Counted from the first letter of the stretch, positions 7,854 through 17,965 are shown. The stretch: DNA of 64,000 nt from Methylobacterium iners (GCF_022179305.1 NZ_BPQP01000032.1:1-64000), one strand, 5' to 3'. Program-made: numbers and translations. Notes: generated by a model from the letters alone, not told the origin.

Positions 7854-9710
7854 ATGACATCCCGCCTCGACGAAGCCCGACGCGCCCTGAAAACCACCTT
7901 CGGCTACGACGATTTCCGCACCGGCCAGGACGAGGTGATCGGCGCGGTTCTCGACGGTGAGGACGTGTTCGCGGTGATGCCGACGGGCTCGGGCAAGTCG
8001 ATGACCTACCAGTTGCCCGCACTGGTTGAGCAGTCGCTGGCCATCGTCGTCTCGCCGCTGATCGCGCTGATGCATGATCAGGTCCAGCAGATGCGGGGCT
8101 TCGGCGTCGCCGCCGCGACCCTGAACTCGACCATCGCGGAAGCGCAGTCGCGCGAGACCTGGCGCTTGATCCGGTCGGGCGACCTGCGGCTGCTGTTCGT
8201 GTCCCCCGAGCGCCTGATGATGGACGGGCTGATCGAGGCCCTGCGCGGGGCCGGAATCCGCCGCCTCGCGGTCGACGAGGCCCATTGCGTCTCGCAATGG
8301 GGCCACGACTTCCGGCCCGAGTACCGCGACCTCGCCCGTGCCCGCCAGGCGCTCGGCGACGTTCAGACCGTGGCGCTCACCGCCACCGCCGACAAGGCGA
8401 CCCGGGCCGACATCACCGAGCGGCTGTTTCCCGCCGGCCGGCGCCCGCGGGAATTCGTGCATTCCTTCGACCGGCCGAACATCCGCCTCACCTTCGCGCC
8501 GAAGGACAACCCGACCCGGCAGATCGAGCGCTTCCTGCGCCATCGTCGCTCCGAGAGCGGGATCATCTACTGCTCCTCGCGCAAGCGCGCGGAACAGCTC
8601 GCCGAGGTGCTCGCGAAGGATGGCTTCAACGCCCTGCCCTACCATGCCGGCCTGGACCAGGGCACGCGCATGAAGAACCAGGACACCTTCCTGCAGGAGG
8701 ACGGCGTCGTGATGACCGCGACCGTCGCCTTCGGCATGGGCATCAACAAGCCCGACGTGCGCTTCGTCTGCCACGCCGACATGCCCTCGAACGTCGAGGG
8801 CTATTACCAGGAGATCGGCCGCGCCGGCCGCGACGGGCTGCCGGCCGACACGCTCACCATCTACGGCCTCGACGACATGGCGCTGCGCCGCCGGCAGATC
8901 GACGAGAAGGAGGTGCCCGACGAGCGCCGCCGGGTCGAACGACGCAAGCTCGAGGCGATGATCGCGCTGTGCGAGGGCGCGACCTGCCGGCGCCAGTCGC
9001 TGCTCGGCTATTTCGGCGAGGCGAGCGAGGCCTGCGGCCGCTGCGACCTCTGCCGCAGCGGCGTCTCGCTGGTGGATGGAACGGTGCATGCGCAAAAGCT
9101 GCTCTCGGCGATCGTGCGGACCGGCCAGCGCTTCGGCGCGGCCTATGTCTGCGACGTGGTCCAAGGCAAGGAATCGGAAGCCATCCGCCGTAACGGCCAT
9201 GGCGAGCTCAAGACCTTCGGCGTCGGCGCCGACAAGCCGGTCGCGGCCTGGCGGGCGATGCTGCGCCAGCTCTTCGCGTCCGGTGCGGTGGCCGAGAACG
9301 GCGACGGCTACGGCGGCTTGAGCCTGACCGACAAGGGAGAAGCGATCCTGTTCGGCCGCGAGGCCGTGCAGTTCCGTCCGGACCCGGAGCCCCGCGCGGC
9401 CGAAGCGCGCGAGCGGCGCAGGGGCGCCGCGCCGCGAGACGATGCGACCCTCGACCTCAGCGAAGCCGACGAGGCCCTGTTCCAGCACCTGCGAGGTCTG
9501 CGCGCCACGATCGCGCGCACCGAAGGCATCGCGGCCTTCATGGTCTTTCCCGACCGAACCCTGATCGAGATGGCGCGGGTGAAGCCCGTCGACCTCTATG
9601 CGCTGCGCACCGTCCACGGCGTCGGCGAGCGCAAGCGGGATGCCTACGGTTCACGATTCGTCGAGGCGATCGCGGACTTCCTCCATCAGGCGTCGACCGC
9701 CACGGCCTGA
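7854..9710 (+). CDS. recQ: ATP-dependent DNA helicase RecQ
   Basis: A 618-aa 3'-5' helicase for recombination and fork repair. It shows motif 0/I (FRTGQDEVIGAVL, MPTGSGKSMTYQLP), motif II DEAHCVSQWGHDFRPEY and motif VI GRAGRDGLPA. The RQC zinc-binding cysteines are CEGATCRRQ...ACGRCDLC near residues 377-400, followed by a winged helix and a C-terminal HRDC domain. Length and domain order are normal. It is transcribed divergently from vapBC. Confidence 0.96.
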   Translation: MTSRLDEARRALKTTFGYDDFRTGQDEVIGAVLDGEDVFAVMPTGSGKSMTYQLPALVEQSLAIVVSPLIALMHDQVQQMRGFGVAAATLNSTIAEAQSRETWRLIRSGDLRLLFVSPERLMMDGLIEALRGAGIRRLAVDEAHCVSQWGHDFRPEYRDLARARQALGDVQTVALTATADKATRADITERLFPAGRRPREFVHSFDRPNIRLTFAPKDNPTRQIERFLRHRRSESGIIYCSSRKRAEQLAEVLAKDGFNALPYHAGLDQGTRMKNQDTFLQEDGVVMTATVAFGMGINKPDVRFVCHADMPSNVEGYYQEIGRAGRDGLPADTLTIYGLDDMALRRRQIDEKEVPDERRRVERRKLEAMIALCEGATCRRQSLLGYFGEASEACGRCDLCRSGVSLVDGTVHAQKLLSAIVRTGQRFGAAYVCDVVQGKESEAIRRNGHGELKTFGVGADKPVAAWRAMLRQLFASGAVAENGDGYGGLSLTDKGEAILFGREAVQFRPDPEPRAAEARERRRGAAPRDDATLDLSEADEALFQHLRGLRATIARTEGIAAFMVFPDRTLIEMARVKPVDLYALRTVHGVGERKRDAYGSRFVEAIADFLHQASTATA

Positions 9711-9886
9711 TCCGGTTTCGGGTCGGGCGGCGGATCGTGTAGGGACGTGGCCCGCGCATCCGCGACGGCCTGCTCCGCCCCAGACGGCACTGATCGGACG
9801 ATCGAACCATCCCCCAGGACTCGCTGCCTCTCGCCTCGATCCCGGACCGACGCGCCGACACCATCTCGTCGCGGCAGGTCTTCTAC

Positions 9887-11050
9887 ATGCCGGGCTTCGA
9901 TCCGCGCGAGCCGGAGACCTATTGGGGCCTCTTTCGCCGCGAAGCCCGGCTGACCGCCAAGCGCCGCGGAACGCCCATCCAGGTCGGCGATCCCTCTCGC
10001 TCGTCCGACGGGCTCCGGCTGGATTGGGAGGTCGAAGCCGACGGCCAGGCGACCCGCTACACCCTGCTGCGCTGGGACGACATCGTCCGCGGCCGCTTCC
10101 CCCGTTCCAACTGGCGCCGCTTGATCGAAACGGCCGGCCTGTGGTGGCGGCTCTACCGGTCCGGCTACGTCCGCGCCTATCGTCGCGAGGCCCGGCGCTT
10201 CGCCCGCGTCATCCTCGGCATCCACCTCATCTACGCAGGCCTGGTCCTCCTCAGCCTCGCGCTCGCCGCCTGCCTCCTCCTGGTCCCGGCCGACCTGCTT
10301 CCGCGGCCCCTTGCCCTGCTGGCCATCCCCTTCGCAGCCTACGCGATCCTGGCCGTGCTGATGCGGGTGACGCGCGGAAAACCTCTCTTCGTCGCCCATC
10401 TCGTCGACGACACCGCCTTCACCCATGCCCATGCGGCCGGAAAGACGCCCGAGTTGGAGGCCCGCCTCGACGCCTTCGCCGCCGAGATCGCCGCGGCCGA
10501 GGAGCGCGGCGGCGAGATCGTCCTCATCGGGCACTCGTCATCGAGCTTCCTCGGCTTCGAGGTCCTCGACCGGATCCTGATCCGCGATCCCGATTTCGGG
10601 CAGCGCGGCACGCCGGTCTCCTTCGTGACGATCGGAAGCGTCATTCCCTGGATCACGCTGGACCGGAACGCCGGGGCCGTGCGGGGGGCGCTGGCGCGCG
10701 TCGCGGCCTCCGAGGCGATCGGCTGGCTCGACATCCGCACGAAGTGGGACTGGCTCTCGATCTACAAGCGCGATCCCCTGAGCGCCTCCGGCCTGCCCTC
10801 GCCCAAGGCGAACCGGCCGGTCGAGTTCCACATCCGGATGCCGGATCTCGTCGCGCGGCGCACGCTGAATCGCCGGAAGTGGAACCTCTTCCAGATGCAC
10901 TTCCAGCTCCTCATGTCGAGCGAGAGCCTAGAGACCTTCGACTACATCGCCTTCGTGACCGGCCCCGAGCCGATCCACGTTCTCATCGAGCGCTGGCGGA
11001 GCATTAAGGCACAGCCCTTCGGTCAGCCCATGGAAAAGGACGGCTGGTAG
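9887..11050 (+). CDS. Alpha/beta-hydrolase-like membrane protein
   Basis: A 387-aa protein beginning at the conserved-looking MPGFDPREPETYW. Two adjacent hydrophobic segments near residues 112-160 suggest a membrane hairpin. A nucleophile-elbow-like motif, IVLIGHSSSSFLGF, lies near residue 210. The C-terminal third contains FVTIGSVIPW and a tryptophan-rich WDWLSIYKRD segment. The frame upstream (ISSRQVFY) looks homologous as well, but no ATG/GTG/TTG exists before the in-frame stop at 9791, so the start is uncertain. Substrate unknown. Confidence 0.75.
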   Translation: MPGFDPREPETYWGLFRREARLTAKRRGTPIQVGDPSRSSDGLRLDWEVEADGQATRYTLLRWDDIVRGRFPRSNWRRLIETAGLWWRLYRSGYVRAYRREARRFARVILGIHLIYAGLVLLSLALAACLLLVPADLLPRPLALLAIPFAAYAILAVLMRVTRGKPLFVAHLVDDTAFTHAHAAGKTPELEARLDAFAAEIAAAEERGGEIVLIGHSSSSFLGFEVLDRILIRDPDFGQRGTPVSFVTIGSVIPWITLDRNAGAVRGALARVAASEAIGWLDIRTKWDWLSIYKRDPLSASGLPSPKANRPVEFHIRMPDLVARRTLNRRKWNLFQMHFQLLMSSESLETFDYIAFVTGPEPIHVLIERWRSIKAQPFGQPMEKDGW

Positions 11051-11112
11051 CGATGCGCTCGCTCCAGGGCTCCGAACGCGGGCTAACATCGCGTTCGACA
11101 ACGAATGGAAAA

Positions 11113-11242
11113 CCAAACACTGTCATTCCGAGGCCGCAAAGCGGAACCCGGAATCTAGAACCGCTATGAGTACCAAGCATGGCTCTGTCGGCGGCTCTGG
11201 ATTCCGGGTTCGCCTGCGGCGCCCCGGAATGACGGTGTTTGG
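11113..11242. repeat. Dispersed palindromic element, full copy
   Basis: Left arm 11,113-11,164 (CCAAACACTGTCATTCCG...) and right arm 11,190-11,242 (...CGGAATGACGGTGTTTGG) are imperfect reverse complements around a 25-bp centre. The right arm matches the half-copy at 190-254. It lies between the hydrolase-like gene and purL, with no coding frame. Confidence 0.8.
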
Positions 11243-11397
11243 TGGTCAAAGCGGTCGTGCCCTGGACAAGGAGGGCCTACCGCTAACCTGAGTTCAAGGC
11301 CCTTGTGTTCGCCCATCGATTGTTGCCAGCCCGGGCATTGACCGACTAGAGCCGTGCCGTCCGGGTCCGGCTGCGGGAGCCGGTCGAGGGGAGCCGC

Positions 11398-13617
11398 ATG
11401 TTCCGCAACGATGTTCCGATCACGCCCGAGCTGATCAAGCAGCACGGCCTGACGCCGGACGAGTACGAGCGCTTCCGCGGGTTGATCGGGCGCGATCCGA
11501 CGCTGACCGAGCTCGGCATCGTCTCGGCGATGTGGAACGAGCACTGCTCGTACAAGTCCTCGCGCAAGCACCTGCGCGGCCTGCCGACCACGGGCCTTCA
11601 CGTCATCCAGGGGCCGGGCGAGAATGCCGGCGTCATCGATATCGGCGACGGGCTCGCCTGCGTCTTCAAGATGGAGAGCCACAACCATCCGAGCTTCATC
11701 GAGCCCTATCAGGGCGCGGCGACCGGTGTCGGCGGCATCCTGCGCGACGTCTTCACCATGGGCGCGCGGCCGATCGCGGCGCTGAACGCGCTCCGCTTCG
11801 GCTCGCCCGATCATCCGCGCACGCGCCACCTCGTCTCCGGCGTCGTGGCGGGCATCGGCGGCTACGGCAATTCCTTCGGCGTGCCGACGGTGGGCGGCGC
11901 CGTCGGCTTCCACCGCCGCTACGACGGCAACATCCTCGTCAACGCCATGGCGGTGGGCCTGGCGAGGACGGACGGCATCTTCTACGCGGCCGCGACGGGC
12001 GTCGGGAACCCGATCGTCTATCTCGGCTCGAAGACCGGCCGCGACGGCATCCACGGCGCCAGCATGGCCTCGGCCGAGTTCGACGATTCGTCCGAATCGA
12101 AGCGCCCCACCGTGCAGGTGGGCGATCCCTTCGCCGAGAAGCTGCTGCTCGAGGCCTGTCTCGAGCTGATGGCGTCCGGCGCCGTCATCGCGATCCAGGA
12201 CATGGGCGCGGCCGGCCTCACCTGCTCGGCCGTCGAGATGGGCGCCAAGGGCGATCTCGGTGTCGAGCTGCACATCGAGAAGGTGCCCGCCCGCGAAGAG
12301 AACATGAGCGCCTACGAGATGATGCTGTCCGAGAGCCAGGAGCGAATGCTCATGGTGCTCAAGCCCGGCATGGAGGCGGAGGCGCAGGCCATCTTCGTGA
12401 AATGGGGGCTCGATTTCGCGATCATCGGCCACACCACCGACACCCTGCGCTTCGTGATCAAGCACGACGGCGTGACCATGGCCGACCTGCCGATCAAGGA
12501 GCTCGGCGACGAGGCGCCGCTCTACGATCGTCCGCACATCGCCAACACGCACCAGCCCGTGATCGCGGCCTCGGACGTGCCGGCGCCCGTCGGCCATGCC
12601 GAGGCGCTGAAGCGGCTCGTCGGCTCGCCCGACTTGTCGTCGAAGCGCTGGGTCTACGAGCAGTACGACCACTTCATCCTCGGCAACACCGTGCAGAAGC
12701 CCGGCGGCGATGCGGCGATCGTGCGGGTGGAGGACGGCCCGAAGGGACTCGCGCTGACCTGCGACGTGACCCCGCGCTACTGTGAGGCCGATCCCGTCGA
12801 GGGCGGAAGGCAGGCCGTGGCCGAGGCCTGGCGCAACATCAATGCGGTGGGCGGTCGCCCGCTCGCCATCACCGACAACCTCAATTTCGGCAATCCGGAG
12901 AAGCCCGAGGTGATGGGCCAGCTCGTCGGCTGCCTGAAGGGAATCGGCGAGGCTTGCCTCGCGCTCGACTTCCCCGTCGTGTCGGGCAACGTCTCCCTCT
13001 ACAACGAGACCAACGGCGTCGGCATCCTGCCGACCCCGACCATCGGCGGCGTCGGCGTGCTCGACGACGTGACCCGCCACGCCACGATCGCGCTCAAGCG
13101 CGAGGGCGACATGCTGGTGCTGGTCGGCGCGACCGCGGGCTGGCTCGGCCAGTCCGTCTACCTCTCCGAGATCGCCGCCCGCGAGGAGGGCGCGCCGCCG
13201 CCGGTCGACCTCGCCGCCGAGCGCCGCAACGGCGACTTCGTGCGCGGCCTGATCACGTCGGGCCTCGTCGACACGGTCCACGATCTCTCCGACGGCGGGC
13301 TCGCCGTGGCGCTCGCCGAGATGGCGATGGCCGGCGGGATCGGCGCGGCCCTGCCCGAGGCGCCGGAGGGCCTGCCCGCCCACGCCTGGCTCTTCGGCGA
13401 GGACCAGGCCCGCTACCTCCTCGCTGTCGATCCGGAGACGGTGCCGGACCTGCTCTACAGCGCCTCAGCGCAGGGGATCGCGGCCGGTGTCGTCGGCGTG
13501 ACCGGCGGCACGGATTTGACGCTGCCCGGCGGCGAAACCATATCGGTCGCAGCGCTTCGTGAGGCCCACGAGGGCTGGCTGCCGGCCTACATGGCGAGCC
13601 GGCCCGCGGCCGCCTGA
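11398..13617 (+). CDS. purL: Phosphoribosylformylglycinamidine synthase subunit PurL
   Basis: A 739-aa small-type FGAM synthetase II, the ATP-dependent fourth step of purine synthesis, working with PurQ and PurS (neither is in the window). Recognisable blocks are [18 protein letters not shown] near residue 40, [19 protein letters not shown] near 95, and a second AIRS-like half with [11 protein letters not shown] near 500. The GGGAGCCGC just upstream of the ATG is a weak ribosome-binding site. bolA follows 19 bp downstream. Confidence 0.97.
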   Translation: MFRNDVPITPELIKQHGLTPDEYERFRGLIGRDPTLTELGIVSAMWNEHCSYKSSRKHLRGLPTTGLHVIQGPGENAGVIDIGDGLACVFKMESHNHPSFIEPYQGAATGVGGILRDVFTMGARPIAALNALRFGSPDHPRTRHLVSGVVAGIGGYGNSFGVPTVGGAVGFHRRYDGNILVNAMAVGLARTDGIFYAAATGVGNPIVYLGSKTGRDGIHGASMASAEFDDSSESKRPTVQVGDPFAEKLLLEACLELMASGAVIAIQDMGAAGLTCSAVEMGAKGDLGVELHIEKVPAREENMSAYEMMLSESQERMLMVLKPGMEAEAQAIFVKWGLDFAIIGHTTDTLRFVIKHDGVTMADLPIKELGDEAPLYDRPHIANTHQPVIAASDVPAPVGHAEALKRLVGSPDLSSKRWVYEQYDHFILGNTVQKPGGDAAIVRVEDGPKGLALTCDVTPRYCEADPVEGGRQAVAEAWRNINAVGGRPLAITDNLNFGNPEKPEVMGQLVGCLKGIGEACLALDFPVVSGNVSLYNETNGVGILPTPTIGGVGVLDDVTRHATIALKREGDMLVLVGATAGWLGQSVYLSEIAAREEGAPPPVDLAAERRNGDFVRGLITSGLVDTVHDLSDGGLAVALAEMAMAGGIGAALPEAPEGLPAHAWLFGEDQARYLLAVDPETVPDLLYSASAQGIAAGVVGVTGGTDLTLPGGETISVAALREAHEGWLPAYMASRPAAA

Positions 13618-13636
13618 GGGCACAAGGAGAACGACC

Positions 13637-13873
13637 ATGCCGATGGAAGCGCGCGAGATCGAGGCCATGATCCTTGAGGCCTTTCCCGATGCCCGGATCG
13701 AGATCAAGGATCTCGCCGGCGACGGCGATCACTACGCGGCCACCGTCATCTCCGCAGCCTTCAAGGGGAAGACGCGGGTGGCCCAGCACCAGCTCGTCTA
13801 CGGCGCGCTCCAGGGGCGGATGGGGGGCGTGCTCCACGCGCTTGCGCTGACTACGGGCGTCCCGCAGGATTGA
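13637..13873 (+). CDS. bolA: BolA family protein
   Basis: A 78-aa BolA-fold protein, which in this family binds a monothiol glutaredoxin through a shared [2Fe-2S] cluster and helps in iron sensing or cluster transfer. It has the expected pattern: IEAMILEAFPDARIEIKDLAGDGDHY, then VYGALQGRMGGVLHALALTT. AAGGAG is nine bases upstream. The matching glutaredoxin gene (grxD) lies about 380 bp downstream on the same strand. Confidence 0.92.
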   Translation: MPMEAREIEAMILEAFPDARIEIKDLAGDGDHYAATVISAAFKGKTRVAQHQLVYGALQGRMGGVLHALALTTGVPQD

Positions 13874-13896
13874 ACCGCTGCCGCAGGGCCGACCGC

Positions 13897-14010
13897 ATGG
13901 ATCAGCCGAGCCTCTACGACGACGACATCGTGACCTGGGCCGAGCAGCAGGCGGCGTATTTGCGTCTCGAGCCGTCGATGCGCCGACGCCTCAACTGGGA
14001 TCACATCTGA
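13897..14010 (+). pseudogene. DUF29 family remnant
   Basis: A 37-codon frame starting MDQPSLYDDDIVTWAEQQAA and ending LNWDHI. It resembles the first third of DUF29 proteins (LYExDFxxWAxxQAxxLR...LDWxNI), which normally run to about 150 residues. It stops exactly where the family continues with a conserved glutamate-rich helix. Read as a truncated remnant; a working micro-protein is less likely. Confidence 0.6.
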
Positions 14011-14051
14011 GCCATTGCGCGGACGAACGCCGAGGCCAATATGGTGGTTTT

Positions 14052-14091
14052 CGGACAGACCTGCTACCGGACGGACAGACCTGCTACCGGA
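14052..14091. repeat. Perfect tandem duplication of a 20-bp unit
   Basis: CGGACAGACCTGCTACCGGA occurs twice head to tail (14052-14071 and 14072-14091) in the gap between the DUF29 remnant and grxD. Confidence 0.9.
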
Positions 14092-14256
14092 CTTGCCGTT
14101 TGCGTGTCCGGTCCCGCCTGATGCATTACTGACGGATCGGTTTTATCTCGATGGCGTTTTGAAGATGATTGCCGGAACCGTCGACCGCTGAGCTTGCAGA
14201 CACGTGCTCCACCGCCGTGTCGCGCGTGACCACAAGGGACCAGCAAGGAACTTCAC

Positions 14257-14595
14257 ATGACCGACGTCAACACCACGATCGAGAACGAGATCAAGTCCCA
14301 GGATGTGGTCGTGTTCATGAAGGGCACGCCGCAATTCCCGATGTGCGGCTTCTCCGGCCAGGTCGTTCAGATTCTCAACTACCTCGAAGTCCCGTTCAAG
14401 GGCGTGAACGTGCTGGACGACATGGCCGTGCGCGACGGCATCAAGGTCTTCTCGAACTGGCCGACCATTCCGCAGATCTACGTCAAGGGCGAGTTCGTCG
14501 GCGGCTGCGACATCGCCCGCGAGATGTTCCAGTCCGGCGAGCTGCAGCAATTCCTGTCCGAGAAGGGCGTGCCCGTGAAGGCGACGGCGGCCTGA
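14257..14595 (+). CDS. grxD: Monothiol glutaredoxin, Grx4 family
   Basis: A 112-aa CGFS-type glutaredoxin that carries or transfers [2Fe-2S] clusters with glutathione. The active site PMCGFSGQ is at residues 27-34, preceded by [11 protein letters not shown]. The glutathione-binding [19 protein letters not shown] follows. AAGGAA lies upstream of the ATG. bolA nearby encodes its usual partner. Confidence 0.96.
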   Translation: MTDVNTTIENEIKSQDVVVFMKGTPQFPMCGFSGQVVQILNYLEVPFKGVNVLDDMAVRDGIKVFSNWPTIPQIYVKGEFVGGCDIAREMFQSGELQQFLSEKGVPVKATAA

Positions 14596-14831
14596 ACGTC
14601 AGTCCGTGACGCGCCGGGGCTCCCTCTTCCTACAGGAGAGGGAACCGTCGCGGGACCCGCCGAGCGTCCAGGAAGAAGCCGGCAACGCTGCCATGCCTGT
14701 CATGGACCCAGCCGACCGAGCGGTAGCAGGGGACGCGCGGACGCCTTCTTCGTGGAGCGCATCTTTCTGAGAACGGCCGCGCCCCTTCCGGGTTGACGCA
14801 GCACGGGACATCCCCGTGGAGCCGTCGATCC

Positions 14832-15734
14832 ATGCGAGACGTCATCATCGTGGGCGGCGGGCCGGCAGGCCTCAATGCGGCGCTCATCCTCGCCCGTTGC
14901 CGGCGCACCGTGCTCCTCTGCGATGCCAATCGGCCGCGCAATGCGGGCTCGCCGCGAACCTGGGGCGTCTTCACCCGCGACGGCACGCCGCCGGCCGAGT
15001 TGCGCGCGCTGGGCCGGGCCGACCTCGACCGCTACGACACGGTCGAGTGCCGCGAGACGGAGGTCCTGGAGGCCCGCCGCGATGGCGACGCCTTCGAGGT
15101 CGTCCTCTCCGACGGGTCGCGGGAGCGGGCGCGCCGGCTCCTCCTCGCCACGGGCCTCGACCAGAACTTGCCGGAGGTCGACGGCTTCGAGACCTATTGG
15201 GGTCACGGCGTGCATTCCTGCCCCTATTGCGACGGCTACGAGGCCCGCGACAAACCCCTGATCGCCTACGGCCATGGGCCGGGGGCCAAGGGCCTCGCCC
15301 TCGAGCTGACGGTCTGGAGCGCCGACGTGACCCTGTGCACGGACGGACGCGAGACGGACTTTTCCGACAAGGACCGCGCCCGCCTCGACCGCCACGGTAT
15401 CCGCGTGATGGAGGCCCCGCTCTCGCGCCTGGAGGGCGACGGCGATCGCCCGTCCCGGCTCGTGCTCGGGGACGGGACCGCCCTGCCCTGCCACGCGATC
15501 TTCCTGATGCCGGAGGCCTGCCTGCCCTCGGAGCTGATCCGCCAGCTCGGCTGCGAGCTCACGCGCAAGGGTACCGTGCCGACCGAGGAATACGAGAAGA
15601 CGAACGTCCCCGGGCTCTACGTCGCAGGCGACGCCTCGCGGCGGGTGCAGTTCGCCGTGGTCGCCGCCGCCGAGGGCGCGATGGCCGCCTTCGCGATCAA
15701 CACCGAATTGCTGCGCGCGGACACGGCCTCATGA
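14832..15734 (+). CDS. FAD-dependent pyridine nucleotide-disulfide oxidoreductase, thioredoxin-reductase-like
   Basis: A 300-aa flavoprotein with an N-terminal FAD-binding VIIVGGGPAGLNAALILAR (residues 4-22) and a CPYC redox pair in HSCPYCDGYEARD near residue 137. The second FAD motif is GLYVAGDASRRVQF near 260. The central NAD(P)-binding glycine motif is replaced by IAYGHGPGAKG, somewhat unusual. Start at ATG 14832 because the fold begins there; the frame opens earlier at a TTG. Similar to TrxB-like proteins of unknown partner; a soluble reductase is likely. Confidence 0.85.
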   Translation: MRDVIIVGGGPAGLNAALILARCRRTVLLCDANRPRNAGSPRTWGVFTRDGTPPAELRALGRADLDRYDTVECRETEVLEARRDGDAFEVVLSDGSRERARRLLLATGLDQNLPEVDGFETYWGHGVHSCPYCDGYEARDKPLIAYGHGPGAKGLALELTVWSADVTLCTDGRETDFSDKDRARLDRHGIRVMEAPLSRLEGDGDRPSRLVLGDGTALPCHAIFLMPEACLPSELIRQLGCELTRKGTVPTEEYEKTNVPGLYVAGDASRRVQFAVVAAAEGAMAAFAINTELLRADTAS

Positions 15735-15756
15735 GGCGACCCGGCAGGATGGCGCG

Positions 15757-16659
15757 ATGAGCATTCCCGTCCATGGCGGCGAGCCGCGGGTCGCCGTTCC
15801 CTGCCGCTGCACGCTCGGCGAGGAGGTGACCTGGGACGCTCGCTCCGACCACCTCATCTGGGTCGACATCGAGGACCCCGCCGTGTGGCGGCACCACCCG
15901 GGACGCAGCGAGACGGAACGCTTCGCGGTCGGCGAGAAGATCAGCTTCGCGCTGCTGACCTCGGACCCGGACGTGGTGCTGGCGGGCTTCACGTCGGGCG
16001 TTGAGCGGCTGCGCCTCTCCGACGGCCATCGCGAGCCGCTGGTGAAGCCCGAGCCGCATCCGCCTGGGAACCGGCTCAACAGCGGTCAGGTCGGGCCCGA
16101 CGGCGCCCTCTACTTCGGCACCATGGACGACGGGGAGAGCGGAACCACGGGAGGCTTCTTCCGCTGGGACGGAAGCGATCTGAGAAGCTTCGGGGGGCAG
16201 GCGGCCGTGACGAACGGCCCGGTCCTGAGCCCCGACGGCGCAACGGCCTATACGGCGGACACCGCCAACGGCGTGGTCCGGTCGCATGTGATTCGTGACG
16301 GTTTTTCGGGCGAGCCCCGGCCGCTGATTGTTTTCCCCAGAAATTGGGGCAAGCCCGACGGGCTCACCGTCGATGCGGAAGGCCATCTCTGGGTCTGCCA
16401 TTACGGCGGCGCACGCGTCACGCGCTTCACGCCCGAGGGGGCGCCAGAGCTCGTCGTCCCCATGCCGACCGACCTCGTGACGAAATGCGCGTTCGGCGGA
16501 GCGGACCTCACGGACCTCTACGTGACGACCGCGCTGAGAGCGCGCGACCCCGCGACCGATCCCGTGGCGGGACATCTCTTCGTGGTCGAGACGGCGGTGC
16601 GAGGCCTGGCCGCCCAGGTCTTCGGAAGTCGCGAAGGGCTCATCGAAGCCGGCGAATAG
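15757..16659 (+). CDS. SMP-30/gluconolactonase family protein
   Basis: A 300-aa six-bladed beta-propeller. The family hydrolyses sugar lactones and binds a divalent metal. E22 in LGEEVTWD, N in NRLNSGQVGPDGALYFGTMDD near residue 105, N in NGPVLSPDGATAY near 152 and D in PDGLTVDAEGHLWVCHYGG near 203 match the metal ligands. It starts 23 bp after the flavoprotein gene, so the two may share a transcript. Substrate (gluconolactone, arabinolactone or other) is not determinable. Confidence 0.9.
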   Translation: MSIPVHGGEPRVAVPCRCTLGEEVTWDARSDHLIWVDIEDPAVWRHHPGRSETERFAVGEKISFALLTSDPDVVLAGFTSGVERLRLSDGHREPLVKPEPHPPGNRLNSGQVGPDGALYFGTMDDGESGTTGGFFRWDGSDLRSFGGQAAVTNGPVLSPDGATAYTADTANGVVRSHVIRDGFSGEPRPLIVFPRNWGKPDGLTVDAEGHLWVCHYGGARVTRFTPEGAPELVVPMPTDLVTKCAFGGADLTDLYVTTALRARDPATDPVAGHLFVVETAVRGLAAQVFGSREGLIEAGE

Positions 16660-16830
16660 TGGCCCGGCGTGCGCTTGCGCACCGCGAAATCTTGGGCGCG
16701 ACGCAACATTGAATTATTCGTTAAGAAACCACGGCGCCGGGAACCTATTGCCGTTGTGCACATTATCTGCCAACAGCCGAGTTTGCGCGCCCCGGATTCA
16801 CGTCCCCTACGGCTCAGGTCGGTGACCGCC

Positions 16831-17046
16831 ATGCCAGTGTTCGAAGCCAAGACCCTCGAATCCGACCTGGAAGGCCTCGCCTTCCTCGCCGCGGTCCTTC
16901 ATCCCTCGCACGATGAGCGGGTGCGCGCCCTGACCCATGGCCGCTGCCGGGCCGATTGCGCCGCCGCAATGGCCGATCCGATGACCATCGAGCCGCGCTA
17001 TCCGATCGTTCCGTCCGACATCGAGGCGGTGATCCCGCTCGCGTGA
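16831..17046 (+). CDS. Small hypothetical protein
   Basis: A 71-aa frame beginning MPVFEAKTLESDLEGLAFLA, soluble and acidic at its start, with one CRADCAAAM segment. Start chosen at ATG 16831; the frame is open further upstream but that part looks like non-coding translation. No known domain. It lies just before the convergent gene at 17,053. Confidence 0.55.
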   Translation: MPVFEAKTLESDLEGLAFLAAVLHPSHDERVRALTHGRCRADCAAAMADPMTIEPRYPIVPSDIEAVIPLA

Positions 17047-17052
17047 TGAACC

Positions 17053-17886
17053 CTACCAGGCCTGCGGCGTGATGAGGCCCTGCTTCGTCACGACCGTCCA
17101 GGCCCGGCCGCGGCGCTCGATCGTCTCCACCCGGCCGGCTCCCGGCACGGTGTCGCCGATCCCGACCTCGACGAGGCGTCGCTTGCGGTCTTCCAGCACT
17201 GCGATCCCGTCATAGACTTCGCGCACGGCCCAGGTCTCGATCGCCGCGGGCTTCGGCTTCGCGTCCGGGATGGCGCCGGTCTGGACCGGCTCCGCCGGAG
17301 CGGGTCTGCTCGCTTGCGGGGCGATCGCGGCGGGCGCCTGGGCCTGCCGCTCGATCTGCGTGCCGAGCGCGGCGACCTTCGCGCCCTGCTCGCGGGCAAG
17401 CTGCTCCTGCCGTTCGGCGAGCGAGCCGATCTTGGCGACGAGGGTCTGTTCGAGCCGGGCCAGACGATCGGTGAGAGCCGCGATCCGAGCCTTGTCCGCC
17501 TGGCGAGCCGCATCGTTCTCTTCGCGCAGCCCGAGGACGCCTTCGCCGACGCGGCCGATCTCGGTGCTGAGGCGGGCGGCATCGAGGCGCCCGGCCTCCA
17601 AGCCCTGGCTGAGCTGGGCGACGAAGGCCGCCGTATGCCCGGCGCGGGGCGCTGTCGCCGACATCGCGCTCGCGCCGATGATGGCGCCGAGGGTCAGCGC
17701 GCCCAGGGCAAGCCCTAGGCTGCGCGCCTGCGGATGGTTCTTGAGAGTCAGCAGACGGCTTTTGGCGACCGCCGCGGTGGCGGCCGGCTCCTTGCGCGCG
17801 CCCGCCACGGCTTCCTTCAGCAGAGCCTCCGGCGAAGGCGCTGCCTTCGTGCCGGCATCCTTCACCTCGACGACCTTGTCCGTCAT
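17053..17886 (-). CDS. Membrane-anchored coiled-coil protein of unknown function
   Basis: A 277-aa protein with a cytoplasmic N-terminus, one hydrophobic segment (LGLALGALTLGAIIGAS, about residues 55-72), a long alanine/glutamate/arginine coiled coil (residues 80-180), a proline-rich hinge and a C-terminal globular part ending VVTKQGLITPQAW. The last part (YDGIAVLEDRKRRLVEVGIGDTVPGAG) looks like a beta-rich domain as in some cell-envelope proteins. Start at ATG 17886 (MTDKVVEVKD). No assigned function. Confidence 0.75.
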   Translation of the reverse strand: MTDKVVEVKDAGTKAAPSPEALLKEAVAGARKEPAATAAVAKSRLLTLKNHPQARSLGLALGALTLGAIIGASAMSATAPRAGHTAAFVAQLSQGLEAGRLDAARLSTEIGRVGEGVLGLREENDAARQADKARIAALTDRLARLEQTLVAKIGSLAERQEQLAREQGAKVAALGTQIERQAQAPAAIAPQASRPAPAEPVQTGAIPDAKPKPAAIETWAVREVYDGIAVLEDRKRRLVEVGIGDTVPGAGRVETIERRGRAWTVVTKQGLITPQAW

Positions 17887-17965
17887 GACCCGTGCTTCCC
17901 GATGGCTCGACAAGCTTGGATTAACGACGTTTGTTTACCGAAGGGTTACCGTAGCCTGACGTGCA

